A stretch of DNA of 64,000 nucleotides. It comes from Xenophilus aerolatus. Lineage in GTDB: Bacteria > Pseudomonadota > Gammaproteobacteria > Burkholderiales > Burkholderiaceae_C. The stretch lies in assembly GCA_029968055.1 (NCBI GenBank), contig JASCNX010000002.1:372001-436000 (forward strand). The letters run 5' to 3'. The position numbers and the translations under genes were made by a program. Below, one piece after another: positions 10,296 to 20,071 of the stretch (position 1 is the first letter of the stretch; each line of letters starts with the position of its first letter). A model generated the notes under the pieces. The model was not told the origin of the DNA. It saw only the letters and a program-made list of their open reading frames with translations, and ran no database searches.

Positions 10296-12014
10296 GTGCG
10301 CCGTTCGTCGGCCTGCCGAGGGATGCCGCTGAGCGGCGCCGCTCGGCAGGCCGGGGCCTGGCAGTCGGTCCGGCGTTCCGCAGCGACACTGCTGGTGGCC
10401 GCGCCATTCCTGTTCCCGCTGACCGGCGGGCCGGTGGGCAGCGCGTGGCAGGCCCTCTGGGGCGCCGGTTGCGCGGTGCTGCTGGCCTCGACCTTGGGCC
10501 GCGGGCGGGCAAGCGTTCGCACCGGTGCGGTGCTGGTGATCGCCGTCATGCTCCTGGTCGCCATCGCGTTCACCGGGCGGCCCGGGGTCGGCCTCGCGGG
10601 CGCATGGCTGGTCGTGGGGTGCGGCTTCCTCGCCGGCCGATGCGGCGGTCCGGAGCACGTCCCAGACGCCGACCGCGCGCTCGCCCTCGGCCGCGGCCTC
10701 ACAGTGGCGGCGTGCCTGAGCGTTGCGATTGCCCTGGCCCAGTATTTCGGGCATGCGGCGTGGCTGAGTCCCTGGGGCGCCGTTCCGATGGAACCGCTGG
10801 GCATGGCCTATGGCAACCTGCGGCAGCGCAACCAGTTCGCCTCCCTGTGCTGCATGGGGCTGGTGGCCGTGCTCTGGCTGCAGGCCCGCGCGAGCGCTGC
10901 GGGCGGCGCCCGGCTGCCGTGGGCCGGGGCCGCCGCCTGGCTGGTCGTGGGACTGGCTGCTTCGACGTCGCGCACCGGGCTGCTCGCGTTGGTCTGCATC
11001 GTGGGTGCGGCGGCGTGGTTGGGCAGGCGGCAGCGCCGATCGCCGGGCCGCGGCGGGCCGCAGCTGCCGCGGCCGTCGTTCATGCTGGCCCTGCTGCCGC
11101 TGTATGGCGCCGCCGCGTGGCTGCTGCCTCGCCTGGCCAGTGGCGGCGTCGACGGCATGATCTCGCGCCTGCGCGAGGGCGCGCCGCCGGGCCACAGCCG
11201 GCTCGTGCTCTGGCGCAATGTGCTCGAGCTGATCGCCGAGCATCCCTGGCGCGGCTGGGGCTGGGGAGAGCTGCGCTATGCGCACTACAGCCACCTGTAC
11301 GGCGGCGAGCGCTTCGTCGAAATCCTCGACAACGCGCACAACCTGCCGCTGCACCTGGCGGTCGAGCTGGGCGTCCCGGCGGCGCTCGCCCTCTGCGGCG
11401 CGTGGCTGTGGATGGTCGTGCGCGCGCGGCCCTGGGCCGAACGCGATCCGGCTCGGGTCATGGGATGGGGCCTGCTGGGCGTGATCGCGCTGCACAGCCT
11501 GCTCGAGTACCCGCTCTGGTACGCGCCCTTCCAGCTGGTCTTCGGCTTCTGCGTGGGTGTGGTGTGGCCCGGCCGGCCGGTTGCCCCCAGCCCGGATCGG
11601 CCGCTGGCGCCCGTCCTGCCCGCGCTGGCAGCGACGATGTCGATGGCATGCCTGGCGCTCGTCGCCTGGGACTACACCCGCGTGAGCCAGCTCTACCTGC
11701 CGCGCGACGAGCGTCTGGCGGCCTGGCGGGAGCACACGCTCGACCGCTTGCGGGGCCGCTCGTGGTTCTTCGACGATGCCGTGAAGTTTGCCGACCTCAC
11801 GCTCACCCCCGTCACGCCCGAGCGCGCGCCGGCGATCGATGCACTGGCCGGCGAGATGCTGCACTTCTCGCCCGAGCCCCGCGTGGTGGTCAAGCGCATC
11901 CAGGCGGCATCGGCGCTGGGCCGCGACGACGAGGTGCAGGCGCAGCTGGTGCGCTTTCGCGCGGCGTACCCGGAAGACTACCTGCGCTGGCTGGGCAGCC
12001 TGCCGGCCGACTGA
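10296..12014 (+). CDS. pglL: PglL-type O-oligosaccharyltransferase (Wzy_C / O-antigen ligase superfamily)
   Basis: An integral membrane enzyme predicted to move lipid-linked glycans onto protein Ser/Thr in the periplasm. The 572-residue protein has about ten or more hydrophobic segments, then the Wzy_C core: GNLRQRNQFAS, SRTGLLALVC, LWRNVLELIAEHPWRGWGWG, and the periplasmic-loop histidine motif DNAHNLPLHLAVELG. These fit the PglL branch better than WaaL. The soluble C-terminal tail (about residues 445-572) also fits PglL. The start is GTG at 10296; ATG at 10323 is an alternative. It is divergent from the minor-pilin operon, making pilins the obvious candidate substrates. A role as O-antigen ligase or polymerase cannot be fully excluded. 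Confidence 0.8.
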   Translation: MRRSSACRGMPLSGAARQAGAWQSVRRSAATLLVAAPFLFPLTGGPVGSAWQALWGAGCAVLLASTLGRGRASVRTGAVLVIAVMLLVAIAFTGRPGVGLAGAWLVVGCGFLAGRCGGPEHVPDADRALALGRGLTVAACLSVAIALAQYFGHAAWLSPWGAVPMEPLGMAYGNLRQRNQFASLCCMGLVAVLWLQARASAAGGARLPWAGAAAWLVVGLAASTSRTGLLALVCIVGAAAWLGRRQRRSPGRGGPQLPRPSFMLALLPLYGAAAWLLPRLASGGVDGMISRLREGAPPGHSRLVLWRNVLELIAEHPWRGWGWGELRYAHYSHLYGGERFVEILDNAHNLPLHLAVELGVPAALALCGAWLWMVVRARPWAERDPARVMGWGLLGVIALHSLLEYPLWYAPFQLVFGFCVGVVWPGRPVAPSPDRPLAPVLPALAATMSMACLALVAWDYTRVSQLYLPRDERLAAWREHTLDRLRGRSWFFDDAVKFADLTLTPVTPERAPAIDALAGEMLHFSPEPRVVVKRIQAASALGRDDEVQAQLVRFRAAYPEDYLRWLGSLPAD

Positions 12015-12026
12015 AAACCGCTGCCG

Positions 12027-12515
12027 CTATCGGCGCGCCACCCAACTGCCCGACTTCCCCCCGTGCTTCTCCACCACGTGCACCCCGGTGATCGTCATGC
12101 CGCGGTCGGCCGCCTTGCACATGTCGTAGACGGTCAGCAGGGCCACCTGCACCGCGGTCAGCGCCTCCATCTCGACGCCGGTCGGGCCGACGGTTTCGAC
12201 GGTGGCGGTGCAGCGCACCTGCGGCACGGGCGTGCCAACGGTCTCGAAGACCACGGCCACGCGGGTCAGGGCCAGGGGGTGGCACAGCGGGATCAGGTCG
12301 CTGGTCTTCTTGGCGGCCTGGATGCCGGCGATGCGGGCCACGCCCAGCACGTCGCCCTTCTTCGCGCTGCCCGACTCGATGAGCGCCAGCGTCTCGGCCC
12401 GCATCTCGATGGTGCCGGTGGCGATGGCCACGCGGTGCGTGGCCGGCTTGGCAGCCACGTCCACCATGTGGGCCTGGCCCTGGGCGTCGAAGTGGGTGAG
12501 CGCAGAAGTCGGCAT
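12027..12515 (-). CDS. moaC: Cyclic pyranopterin monophosphate synthase MoaC
   Basis: Second step of molybdenum cofactor synthesis: turns the MoaA product into cyclic pyranopterin monophosphate. The 162-residue protein matches MoaC along its whole length, including [29 protein letters not shown] and the active-site segment [11 protein letters not shown] with its Asp and Lys. ATG at 12515 gives the usual family length; longer readings upstream have no family match. It converges on the PglL gene with only 12 bases between stops and is divergent from the M48 protease. Other moa genes are not in the window, but two molybdoenzyme genes (52.3 and 61.6 kb) would use the cofactor. Confidence 0.97.
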   Translation of the reverse strand: MPTSALTHFDAQGQAHMVDVAAKPATHRVAIATGTIEMRAETLALIESGSAKKGDVLGVARIAGIQAAKKTSDLIPLCHPLALTRVAVVFETVGTPVPQVRCTATVETVGPTGVEMEALTAVQVALLTVYDMCKAADRGMTITGVHVVEKHGGKSGSWVARR

Positions 12516-12576
12516 GGGTGAACGAAGCGGGCGGGAGCGCATCATACGGGCCCGGACGTTCGACAAGGACCGCTGC

Positions 12577-14166
12577 TTGACCCACCGCCCGCCTTCCCAC
12601 CGCCCTCGAACCACCCCGCCGAACCGGCCTGCACTGCCCGCCTGGCGGGCGCTGACTGCGATTGCCCTGATGGCGTCGCAGCTGCTGGCCGTGCCGGCGG
12701 CGCGCGCCCAGATCCTGCCGGGCATGAGCGACGGCGCCGAGATGACCGCCACCGCCGAGCGCCAGCTCGGCGACCGCATCGCCCGCGAGCTGTACCGCGA
12801 CCCGGACTATGTCGACGACCCGGTGATCGTCGACTACGTGCAGGACATCTGGCAGCGCCTGCTGGCAGCCGCCCGCACGCGCGGCGAGCTCACGCCCGAG
12901 CTCGACGAGCGCTACGCCTGGACCGTGTTGCTCGGCCACGACCGCACGATCAACGCCTTCGCGCTGCCCGGCGGCTACCTTGGCCTGAACATGGGGCTGA
13001 TCGCCGTGGTCGGCAGCCGCGACGAGCTGGCCGCCGTTCTGGGCCACGAGCTGTCGCACGTCACCCAGCGCCACATCTCGCGCATGCTCACCCAGCAGAG
13101 CCGGCAGGCGCCATGGCTGATCGCGGCCATGATCCTCGGCGCGGTCGCGGCGTCGAAGAGCCGCAGCGGCGGCGACCTGGGCGCCGCCATGATGACCGGC
13201 GGCTCGGCCTTCGCGCAGCAGAAGCAGCTCGACTTCTCGCGCGACATGGAACGCGAGGCCGACCGCATCGGCTACGGCGTCATGACGCAGGCCGGCTTCT
13301 CGCCGCGCGGCGCGGCCAGCATGTTCGAGAAGCTGCAGTACGCCTCGCGCCTGAACGACAACGGCGCCTACCCCTACCTGCGCAGCCACCCGCTGACCAG
13401 CGAGCGCATCACCGAGATGCAGGCGCGCTTCCAGTTCCGCGCCGACGCGGTGGCCCCCCTGCCGCTGGCGATGGACCATGCGATGGTCAGCGCCCGCGCC
13501 CGCGTGCTCACGCGCCCTGGCGTCGACGTGCTGCGCCAATGGGTCGCGGCGGCCGACAGCAGTGAATTCGCCAAGAGCTCGCCGGCCGAGCAGGCCGGCA
13601 CGCTCTATGCCGCGGCCTACGGCGCGTCGGAGCTGCGCGACGTGCGTGCCGCCCGCGCCCTGGCCGAGCGGCTGGTGGTGCGCACCCGCGGCGACGCGGC
13701 CGCGTCCCGGCTGGCGCGGCTGCTCTCGGCCGAGGTCGAACTGGCGGCCCGCAACGGCGCGGCGGCGGCGGCGCTGCTCGATGCCAAGGCCAAGGACCGC
13801 GCCGAGATGATGATGGCGGCGCAGGCCGCCATCGCAACCCACAACCCGGGCCCGATGACCGCACCGCTGCGCGACTGGGTGGCCACGCACCCGCGCGACA
13901 ACGGCGCCTGGCGCACCCTGTCGGCGCTTTACACCGAGCAGGGCGACACCCTGCGCGCCATCCGCGCCGATGCCGAGGCGAATGTCGCCATCCTCGACTA
14001 CATCGCGGCGCGCGACCGCTTCCGGGCGGCGCAGGACCTGGTCCGCGCCAACGCCGATGGCCGGGGGCCGCTGCGGATCGACCACTACGAGGCGTCGATC
14101 ATCGACACCCGCGCGCGCGAGGTGGACGTCAAGGCGCGCGAGCAGATGAACGAGAAGCCGCTCTGA
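12577..14166 (+). CDS. M48 family metalloprotease with TPR region (BepA-like)
   Basis: Probable periplasmic zinc protease for outer-membrane protein quality control. With TTG at 12577 (AAGGAC seven bases upstream) the protein has 529 residues and a signal peptide ending at AARAQ. The HELSH zinc motif is at residues 157-161, with the third ligand in the [10 protein letters not shown] segment. A C-terminal helical repeat region (residues ~300-520, [29 protein letters not shown]) resembles the BepA TPRs. ATG at 12514 would add 21 residues without a ribosome site. Family assignment is firm; identity with BepA itself is inferred from the architecture. Confidence 0.88.
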   Translation: MTHRPPSHRPRTTPPNRPALPAWRALTAIALMASQLLAVPAARAQILPGMSDGAEMTATAERQLGDRIARELYRDPDYVDDPVIVDYVQDIWQRLLAAARTRGELTPELDERYAWTVLLGHDRTINAFALPGGYLGLNMGLIAVVGSRDELAAVLGHELSHVTQRHISRMLTQQSRQAPWLIAAMILGAVAASKSRSGGDLGAAMMTGGSAFAQQKQLDFSRDMEREADRIGYGVMTQAGFSPRGAASMFEKLQYASRLNDNGAYPYLRSHPLTSERITEMQARFQFRADAVAPLPLAMDHAMVSARARVLTRPGVDVLRQWVAAADSSEFAKSSPAEQAGTLYAAAYGASELRDVRAARALAERLVVRTRGDAAASRLARLLSAEVELAARNGAAAAALLDAKAKDRAEMMMAAQAAIATHNPGPMTAPLRDWVATHPRDNGAWRTLSALYTEQGDTLRAIRADAEANVAILDYIAARDRFRAAQDLVRANADGRGPLRIDHYEASIIDTRAREVDVKAREQMNEKPL

Positions 14167-14370
14167 GCGGGGAGTGGGCGCTCGCCTGCGTCTCGGTGAC
14201 GGCGTTCGTGCCATATCTCACGCGCACCGCGGTCGGCGCGCGACTGCAAAACTAGAACTTAGGCACTAACATCGGTCCAGTCGCGTGGATCGAGAGCGGC
14301 CGCGGATTCGCCATCCGTTCTCGAGCACGTCCGGGGAGGGGCCCCATCCGCTGGCCCCGCATCTTCTTAT

Positions 14371-17300
14371 TTGACTGTGCCACCTTCCGCCGTCGTGCCT
14401 GGGCCGGACTCGACCACCGCCCGCCCTGCCGCCACCCTGGTCGAACTGTTCCATGCGCGCTGCGCCGAGGGCGGCGCCGCGCCGGCCGTCAGCTGGGTGG
14501 CGGACGACCTGTCGATCACCGAGCAGCTCAGCTTCGAGGACCTGCACCGGCAGTCGCTCACGCTGGCGCAGCGCCTGGCGGCGTTCGGGCGGCCCGGTGA
14601 CCGCGTGCTGCTCGCGCTGCGCCCGGGCCTGGATTTCGTGCGGGCCTTCTGGGCCTGCATGCTGGCCGGCCGGGTGGCGGTGCCGGTGCCAGCACTCGAC
14701 GCCGCGCGCCTGCAGCGCGGACTGCCGAGGCTGCAGGGCATCGCCCGGGATGCGGCGGCCGCGCTGGGCCTGTGCGATGCCGCGGCGTTTCCGGCCATGC
14801 AGGACGGCTTCGGCGCTGGCGGCATGCCCTGGCACGCACCGCAGGCGCTCGCGGGCGACGCGCGCACCGCCGCACTGCCCGCGGTGGAGGCGGGTGCGCT
14901 GGCCTACCTCCAGTACACCTCCGGCTCCACCGCCGAGCCGCGCGGCGCGTGCCTCACCCATGCCCAGGTGCTGGCCAACCTCGAGATGCTGGGCGCCGGC
15001 TTCGGCATCTCGCGCGGCACCCGCGTCCTGAACTGGCTGCCGCACTTCCACGACTACGGCCTGGTGTCGGGCATCCTGCTGCCGCTCGCCCATGGCGCGC
15101 CCACCTGGCTGATGTCGCCCCTGACCTTCCTGCGCCGGCCCTTGCGCTGGCTGGATGCCATCGACGCCTTCGCCATCACCCTCACAGGCGGACCGGACTC
15201 GGCCTATGCCGCCTGCCTGCGGCATCAGGCCGACGCGGGGTGGTCGGGCCGGCTGGACAGCCTGGTCTCGCTCACCTGCGGTGCCGAACCGATCCGCGCC
15301 AGCACGGCCGAGCGCCTGCTGCAGGCCTTCGGCGCCTCGGGCCTGCGCCCCGGCGCCTTCGCGCCGGCCTATGGCCTGGCCGAGTCGGTGCTCGGCGTGT
15401 CCGCCAGCCCGCTCGGGGCGCCGGCGCGTTCGCTGCGGCTCGACGGCGCGGCCCTTCACCGGCACGAGGTCGTGCCCGCTCCGGCGTCGGCCGCTGCGGC
15501 CGACGTGCGTTCCATCGTGAGCTGCGGCCCGGCCCTGCGCGGGGTGACGCTGCGCATCGTCGAGCCGGACACCGGCGTTGCCTGCCCGCCCGGCCGGGTG
15601 GGCGAGATCTGGGTGCGCTCGGCGGCCGTCGGCGCGGGTTACTGGGGCCGCCCCGCCGAGAGCGCCGCCACCTTCCAGGCGCGCGGCGCCGACGGGGCCG
15701 GGCCCTTCCTGCGCACGGGCGACCTCGGCTTCGTGGACGGCGGCGAACTCTTCGTCACCGGGCGCCTGAAGGACCTGCTCATCGTCCACGGCCAGAACCT
15801 GTACCCGCAGGACATCGAATGGACGGCCGAGCAGGCTCACCCGCAGCTGCGCACCGGCGGCTATGCCTGCGCCTTCGCGGTGGACGCACCGGAAGGCGAC
15901 GCGGCGGTCGTGCTGGTGGAAGCGCGCGGGCGGCCCTCCTCGAGCGAGGAGCAACTGGCCATCCTGCGTGCCGTGCGCCGCGCCGTGGCGCAGACGCACG
16001 AGCTGCCCGTGCATGCCGTGGCGCTGATGCGTGGCGGTGCGCTGCCGCGCACGTCCAGCGGCAAGATCCAGCGCCGGCGCTGCCGGCAGGCCTGGCTCGA
16101 CGGCACGCTGGCGCCGCTGGCCGTGCTGCACGACGAGGCCGGAGAGGGAGCTGAGGACGGCGCGCCCGCGGACGCCATCGAGCACGCCCTCTGGCAGCTC
16201 TGGGCCGAGGTGCTGGGCCGCGACGGCTTCGACACCCACACCCATTTCATCGAACTCGGCGGCACCTCGCTGCTGCTCACGCAGGTGGCCTCGCGCATCC
16301 AGCACCGCTGGGGCGTGCAGCTGCCCTGGGAGGTGCTGCTCGACGAGCCGACGGTCGCCCGGCTGGCGCAGCAGCTGCGTCAGCGCCTGCCCGAGGCGGC
16401 GCCCGATGCCGTCGCGCCACCCGCGGCCTCCCGCGCGGCGCCGTTGCCGGCGTCCCTCTCGCAGCGGCGCATGTGGCTGGTCCAGCAGTTCGACCCGCAC
16501 AGCGTGGCCTACAACGTGGCCCTGTCGCTGCGCCTGCGCGGCCCGCTCGCCCCGGCGCGCCTGGTGGGCGCGCTGGAGTTGCTGGTGCAGCGGCACGAAT
16601 CGCTGCGCACGCGGCTCACGCTGCAGCAGGGGCAGGTGATGCAGGTGGTCGAGCCGTCCGCCGCGCTGCCCTTCGAGCGCATCGACCTGGGCGGCACGCC
16701 GCCGGGCGAGCGCGAGGCGGCCGCGCGCGCACTGCTGAGCGAGCGCGCCGCGACCCCCTTCGACCTGCGGCAGGCGCCGCTGCACCGGGCGACGCTGGTG
16801 CGCCTGGCCGACGACGACCATGTCTTCCTGTGGTCGCAGCACCATGCCATCACCGACAACTGGTCGATGACGGTGCTGGTGCGCGAGCTGCTCCTGTGCG
16901 AGGCGGCCTGGGCCGCCGGCCGGTCGCCGCAGTTGCCGCCCCTGCCCGTGCAGTACGCCGACCACGCCGTGCACCAGCATGCGCCGGCGCAGGTCGAGCG
17001 ACGCGCGGCGCAACGCAGTCATTGGGTGGCGCGCCTGGCCGGGCTGCAGCCGCTGATGCTGCCCACCGACTTCGCGCGGCCGGTGCGCCCGGGTTTCCGC
17101 GGCAGCAAGGTCTCGGCGCCGCTGACGCCGGCGCTGCGGGCGGCCGTCCAGGCCGCTGCGGTGCGGGCGCAGGCCACGCCCTTCGTGGTGTTGCTCGCCG
17201 CCTTCCAGCTGCTGCTGTCGCGCCAGTCCGGGGTGGTCGACGTGGCGGTCGGCGTGCCGGTCGCCAACCGCCATGCACTCGCTGCGGAGTCGCTGGTCGG

Positions 17301-19575
17301 CACGCTGGTCAACACGCTGGTGCTGCGCACCGACCTGTCGGACGACCCGGCGGTGGGCGAACTGCTGCAGCGGGTGCGCCGCACCGCGCTCGACGCCTTC
17401 GCCCACCAGGACATGCCCTTCGACGAGCTGGTCGAGGCCCTGGGCCAGGACCGCGCCCGCCAACCCAACGGCCTGGTGCGCGTGCTCTTCAACGTGGTCA
17501 ACGCACCGTTGGGCCCGCTGCCGGCCGTGCCTTGGCGCTACGAGGAATTCGAACTGGACCGCACGGCCGCGCAATTCGATCTCTCGCTGCACGTGGACAC
17601 CGAGTTCGGTCACCGCATCCACATCGAATACGCCACCGAGCTGTTCCTGCCCGCCACCGCGCAGCGGCTGCTCGACAACTACCTGACCCTGCTGCACGGG
17701 CTGCTGCAGGCCGGCGAATCGCTGCCGATCTCGGCCCTCGACGGCGTCTCGTCCGCGGAGCAGGCGCTGGTGGCGGGCTGGCAGGGCAGGGACCTCCCCT
17801 TGCCGGCGCGGCCGCTGGTGCACCACCATCTGGACATCGGTGCCCGGGCGCGGCGCGACGAGGTCGCCTTGGTCGACGCGCACGGCCGGCAGCTGCGCTT
17901 CGGCGAACTGGAGGCGCAGTCCAACGCCCTGGCGCGGCTGCTGCGCCGCCACGGCATCGCGCGCGGCCAGCGCGTGGGGCTCTGCGGCCCGCGCGACGTG
18001 CACATGGTCGTCGCCATGCTCGGGGTGCTCAAGGCCGGCGCGGCCTACGTGCCGCTCGACCCGGCCTTTCCCGCCGAGCGCCTCGCCCACATGGTGGCCG
18101 ACGCGCAGCCCGCGGCGCTGGTGAGCGCAGGCGCCAGCGCCGCTGCGCCCGACTGGGCGCCCGGCGTGCCGCTGATCGACATCGCATCGCCCGCTTTCCT
18201 CGCCCTGGGCGACACGGCGCCGTTGCCGATCGACCCTGCACTCGACGCCGGCCCCGAGGACGCGGCCTACCTCATCTACACCTCCGGCTCCACCGGCCGG
18301 CCCAAGGGGGTGGCGGTGCCGCATCGCGCGGTGGTCAATTTTCTCGCCGGCATGGCGCACACGCCGGGCCTGCAGGCCGGCGACCGGCTGCTGGCCGTGA
18401 CCACGCTGTCCTTCGACATCGCCGTGCTGGAGCTGCTGCTGCCGCTGGCCGTGGGGGCGCAGGCGGTCATCGCCAGCCGCGAGCAGGTCCAGGACCCGCG
18501 GCAGCTCGCCCGCCTGCTCGAGCGCCACGAGATCACGGTCATGCAGGCCACGCCCTCGGCCTGGCGCGCACTGCTGGACAGCGGCTGGACCGGCGGCCCG
18601 GCCTTCCGCGCGCTGGTCGGCGGCGAGCCGCTGCCGGCAACGCTGGCCGAGCGCCTGCTGGCCTGCTGCGGCGCACTGTGGAACATGTACGGCCCGACCG
18701 AGACCACGGTGTGGTCCACCTGCTGGCGGGTCCGCGATGCCCGTGCAGGCATCTCCATCGGCCGCCCCATCGCCAACACGCAGGTGCACGTGCTCGATGC
18801 GCAGGGCCGGCCCTGCCCCGTCGGCGTGCCGGGCGAGGCCTTCATCGGCGGTGCGGGCGTGGCGCTGGGCTACCACGGTCGCGACGCGCTGACCGCCGAG
18901 CGCTTCGTGCCCGACCCCTTCGGTGGCCTGCCGGGCGCGCGCCTGTACCGCACGGGCGACCGCTGCCGCTGGCGCCACGACGGCCAGCTGGAGCACCTCG
19001 GGCGCATGGACCACCAGGTGAAGGTGCGCGGCTTTCGCATCGAGCTGGGCGAGATCGAGTCGGTGCTGCAGGAGCATGCTGCCGTGGCGCAGTGCGTGGT
19101 CGTCACGCGCAGCGAGCGCGACGATGACGTGCGCCTCGTGGCCTATGCGGTGCTGCGCGGCGGCTCGCCGGCCGATGCCGCCGCGCTGCGCGAGCATCTG
19201 CGGCTGCGGCTGCCGGAGTACATGGTCCCGCAGCACATCGTGTCCCTGCCCGCACTGCCGCTGCTGCCCAACGGCAAGATCGACCGTGGGTCGCTGCCGG
19301 CCCCTTCGCCCGCGCCTGCCGAAGGCGGCGGACGCACGAGGGCGGCGCCGGCCACCGAGGACGAGGCCGCCGTCGCCGCCATCTGGCGCGAGCTGCTGGG
19401 GGTGGACGACGTGCGCCCGGGCGACAACTTCTTCGACCTGGGCGGCCATTCGCTGCTGGCCATGCGCGCGGTGCTGGCCATGGAGGAGCGCCTGGGCTGG
19501 CGCGTGGCACCGCGGCGCCTGGTCTTCGAGACGATGCGCCAGATCGCGCGGCCGGAAAGCACCCAGCCGGCCTGA
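14371..19575 (+). CDS. FAAL-PCP-C-A-PCP lipopeptide-type nonribosomal peptide synthetase
   Basis: A 1734-residue synthetase that should acylate one amino acid. Domains in order: fatty acyl-AMP ligase (about 20-585; QYTSGSTAEPRGACLTHAQ, LPHFHDYGLVSG, MSPLTFLRRPLRW); carrier with Ser633 (LGGTSLLL); condensation domain (690-1130) with HHAITDN at 824-830; adenylation domain (1155-1640; IYTSGSTGRPKGVA, YGPTETT, GRMDHQVKVRG, NGKIDR); carrier with Ser1694 (GGHSLL). No thioesterase, reductase or terminal condensation domain follows. Read against the phenylalanine-activating domain, the second pocket gives D-I-L-Q-L-G-M-V-W-K, close to glycine-type codes I remember. The start is TTG (or GTG at 14377) with no good ribosome site. 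No MbtH or phosphopantetheinyl transferase gene is near. Product and release step are unknown. Confidence 0.93.
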   Translation: MTVPPSAVVPGPDSTTARPAATLVELFHARCAEGGAAPAVSWVADDLSITEQLSFEDLHRQSLTLAQRLAAFGRPGDRVLLALRPGLDFVRAFWACMLAGRVAVPVPALDAARLQRGLPRLQGIARDAAAALGLCDAAAFPAMQDGFGAGGMPWHAPQALAGDARTAALPAVEAGALAYLQYTSGSTAEPRGACLTHAQVLANLEMLGAGFGISRGTRVLNWLPHFHDYGLVSGILLPLAHGAPTWLMSPLTFLRRPLRWLDAIDAFAITLTGGPDSAYAACLRHQADAGWSGRLDSLVSLTCGAEPIRASTAERLLQAFGASGLRPGAFAPAYGLAESVLGVSASPLGAPARSLRLDGAALHRHEVVPAPASAAAADVRSIVSCGPALRGVTLRIVEPDTGVACPPGRVGEIWVRSAAVGAGYWGRPAESAATFQARGADGAGPFLRTGDLGFVDGGELFVTGRLKDLLIVHGQNLYPQDIEWTAEQAHPQLRTGGYACAFAVDAPEGDAAVVLVEARGRPSSSEEQLAILRAVRRAVAQTHELPVHAVALMRGGALPRTSSGKIQRRRCRQAWLDGTLAPLAVLHDEAGEGAEDGAPADAIEHALWQLWAEVLGRDGFDTHTHFIELGGTSLLLTQVASRIQHRWGVQLPWEVLLDEPTVARLAQQLRQRLPEAAPDAVAPPAASRAAPLPASLSQRRMWLVQQFDPHSVAYNVALSLRLRGPLAPARLVGALELLVQRHESLRTRLTLQQGQVMQVVEPSAALPFERIDLGGTPPGEREAAARALLSERAATPFDLRQAPLHRATLVRLADDDHVFLWSQHHAITDNWSMTVLVRELLLCEAAWAAGRSPQLPPLPVQYADHAVHQHAPAQVERRAAQRSHWVARLAGLQPLMLPTDFARPVRPGFRGSKVSAPLTPALRAAVQAAAVRAQATPFVVLLAAFQLLLSRQSGVVDVAVGVPVANRHALAAESLVGTLVNTLVLRTDLSDDPAVGELLQRVRRTALDAFAHQDMPFDELVEALGQDRARQPNGLVRVLFNVVNAPLGPLPAVPWRYEEFELDRTAAQFDLSLHVDTEFGHRIHIEYATELFLPATAQRLLDNYLTLLHGLLQAGESLPISALDGVSSAEQALVAGWQGRDLPLPARPLVHHHLDIGARARRDEVALVDAHGRQLRFGELEAQSNALARLLRRHGIARGQRVGLCGPRDVHMVVAMLGVLKAGAAYVPLDPAFPAERLAHMVADAQPAALVSAGASAAAPDWAPGVPLIDIASPAFLALGDTAPLPIDPALDAGPEDAAYLIYTSGSTGRPKGVAVPHRAVVNFLAGMAHTPGLQAGDRLLAVTTLSFDIAVLELLLPLAVGAQAVIASREQVQDPRQLARLLERHEITVMQATPSAWRALLDSGWTGGPAFRALVGGEPLPATLAERLLACCGALWNMYGPTETTVWSTCWRVRDARAGISIGRPIANTQVHVLDAQGRPCPVGVPGEAFIGGAGVALGYHGRDALTAERFVPDPFGGLPGARLYRTGDRCRWRHDGQLEHLGRMDHQVKVRGFRIELGEIESVLQEHAAVAQCVVVTRSERDDDVRLVAYAVLRGGSPADAAALREHLRLRLPEYMVPQHIVSLPALPLLPNGKIDRGSLPAPSPAPAEGGGRTRAAPATEDEAAVAAIWRELLGVDDVRPGDNFFDLGGHSLLAMRAVLAMEERLGWRVAPRRLVFETMRQIARPESTQPA

Positions 19576-19588
19576 GCGCCGTACGGCG

Positions 19589-19942
19589 TCAGCGGCGGGC
19601 GAACAGGCCGCCCAGCGCCGACTCGATCACCACGCCGAGCAGCGAGTAGAGCAGCGAGCCGATCAGCGCCGCCAGGAAGCCGTTGACGTGAAAGCCGCTC
19701 AGGAGGCCCGAGGCGGCCCAGAAGAGCAGCGCGTTGATGATGAAGAGGAAAAGGCCCAGCGTGACGATGGTGACGGGCAGCGTGAGTACCACCAGCACCG
19801 GCCGCACCACCATGTTGAGCAGGCCGATCACCGCCGCGGCGATCAGCGCGTGGGCGAAGGTGGTCACCTGCACGCCGCTGTAGAGGTACGACACCGCCAG
19901 CAGGGCCAGCGCGCTCAGGAGCCATTTGAGGATCAGTCGCAT
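19589..19942 (-). CDS. Phage holin family / YvlD-like four-helix membrane protein
   Basis: A 117-residue integral membrane protein with four hydrophobic helices, matching the PF04020 family (named for weak holin similarity; YvlD in Bacillus). Recognisable stretches include GLLNMVVRPVLVVLTLPVT and FLFIINALLFWAASG. The start at the ATG in the first helix gives a normal family length. It converges on the synthetase gene with about 13 bases between stops. The family has no settled function; there is no lysis or phage context here, so a holin role is not implied. Confidence 0.85.
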   Translation of the reverse strand: MRLILKWLLSALALLAVSYLYSGVQVTTFAHALIAAAVIGLLNMVVRPVLVVLTLPVTIVTLGLFLFIINALLFWAASGLLSGFHVNGFLAALIGSLLYSLLGVVIESALGGLFARR

Positions 19943-19988
19943 GGCGTCAGCATAGCGCCGCGGGGGCGGTGCCGGGGCGGCGCGGCGC

Positions 19989-20025
19989 AAAGAAAAACGC
20001 CGCAGCGCGCGAGGCCCTGCGGCGT
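19989..20025 (-). terminator. Intrinsic terminator after the 154-residue membrane-tail protein
   Basis: On the minus strand a 9-bp stem (ACGCCGCAG pairing with CTGCGGCGT, loop of 11) is followed by a U-rich run with one interruption (the complement of aaagaaaa). It lies 47 bases after the stop at 20072 and before the YvlD-like gene, so it should end the terC transcript. Confidence 0.75.
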
Positions 20026-20071
20026 GTGCGACGGCAGCGCGCGCCTGCGGCGCACGCCCTGCGTCATCGGC

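Noticed and set aside
14266-19449. A 1727-codon open frame antisense to the synthetase
   Set aside because: Arg/Ala/Gln/His-rich with no family motifs; it mirrors the GC-rich codon pattern of the synthetase on the other strand.
19589-19942. Phage holin as sign of a prophage
   Set aside because: The family name is historical; no lysozyme, capsid or integrase genes are near.
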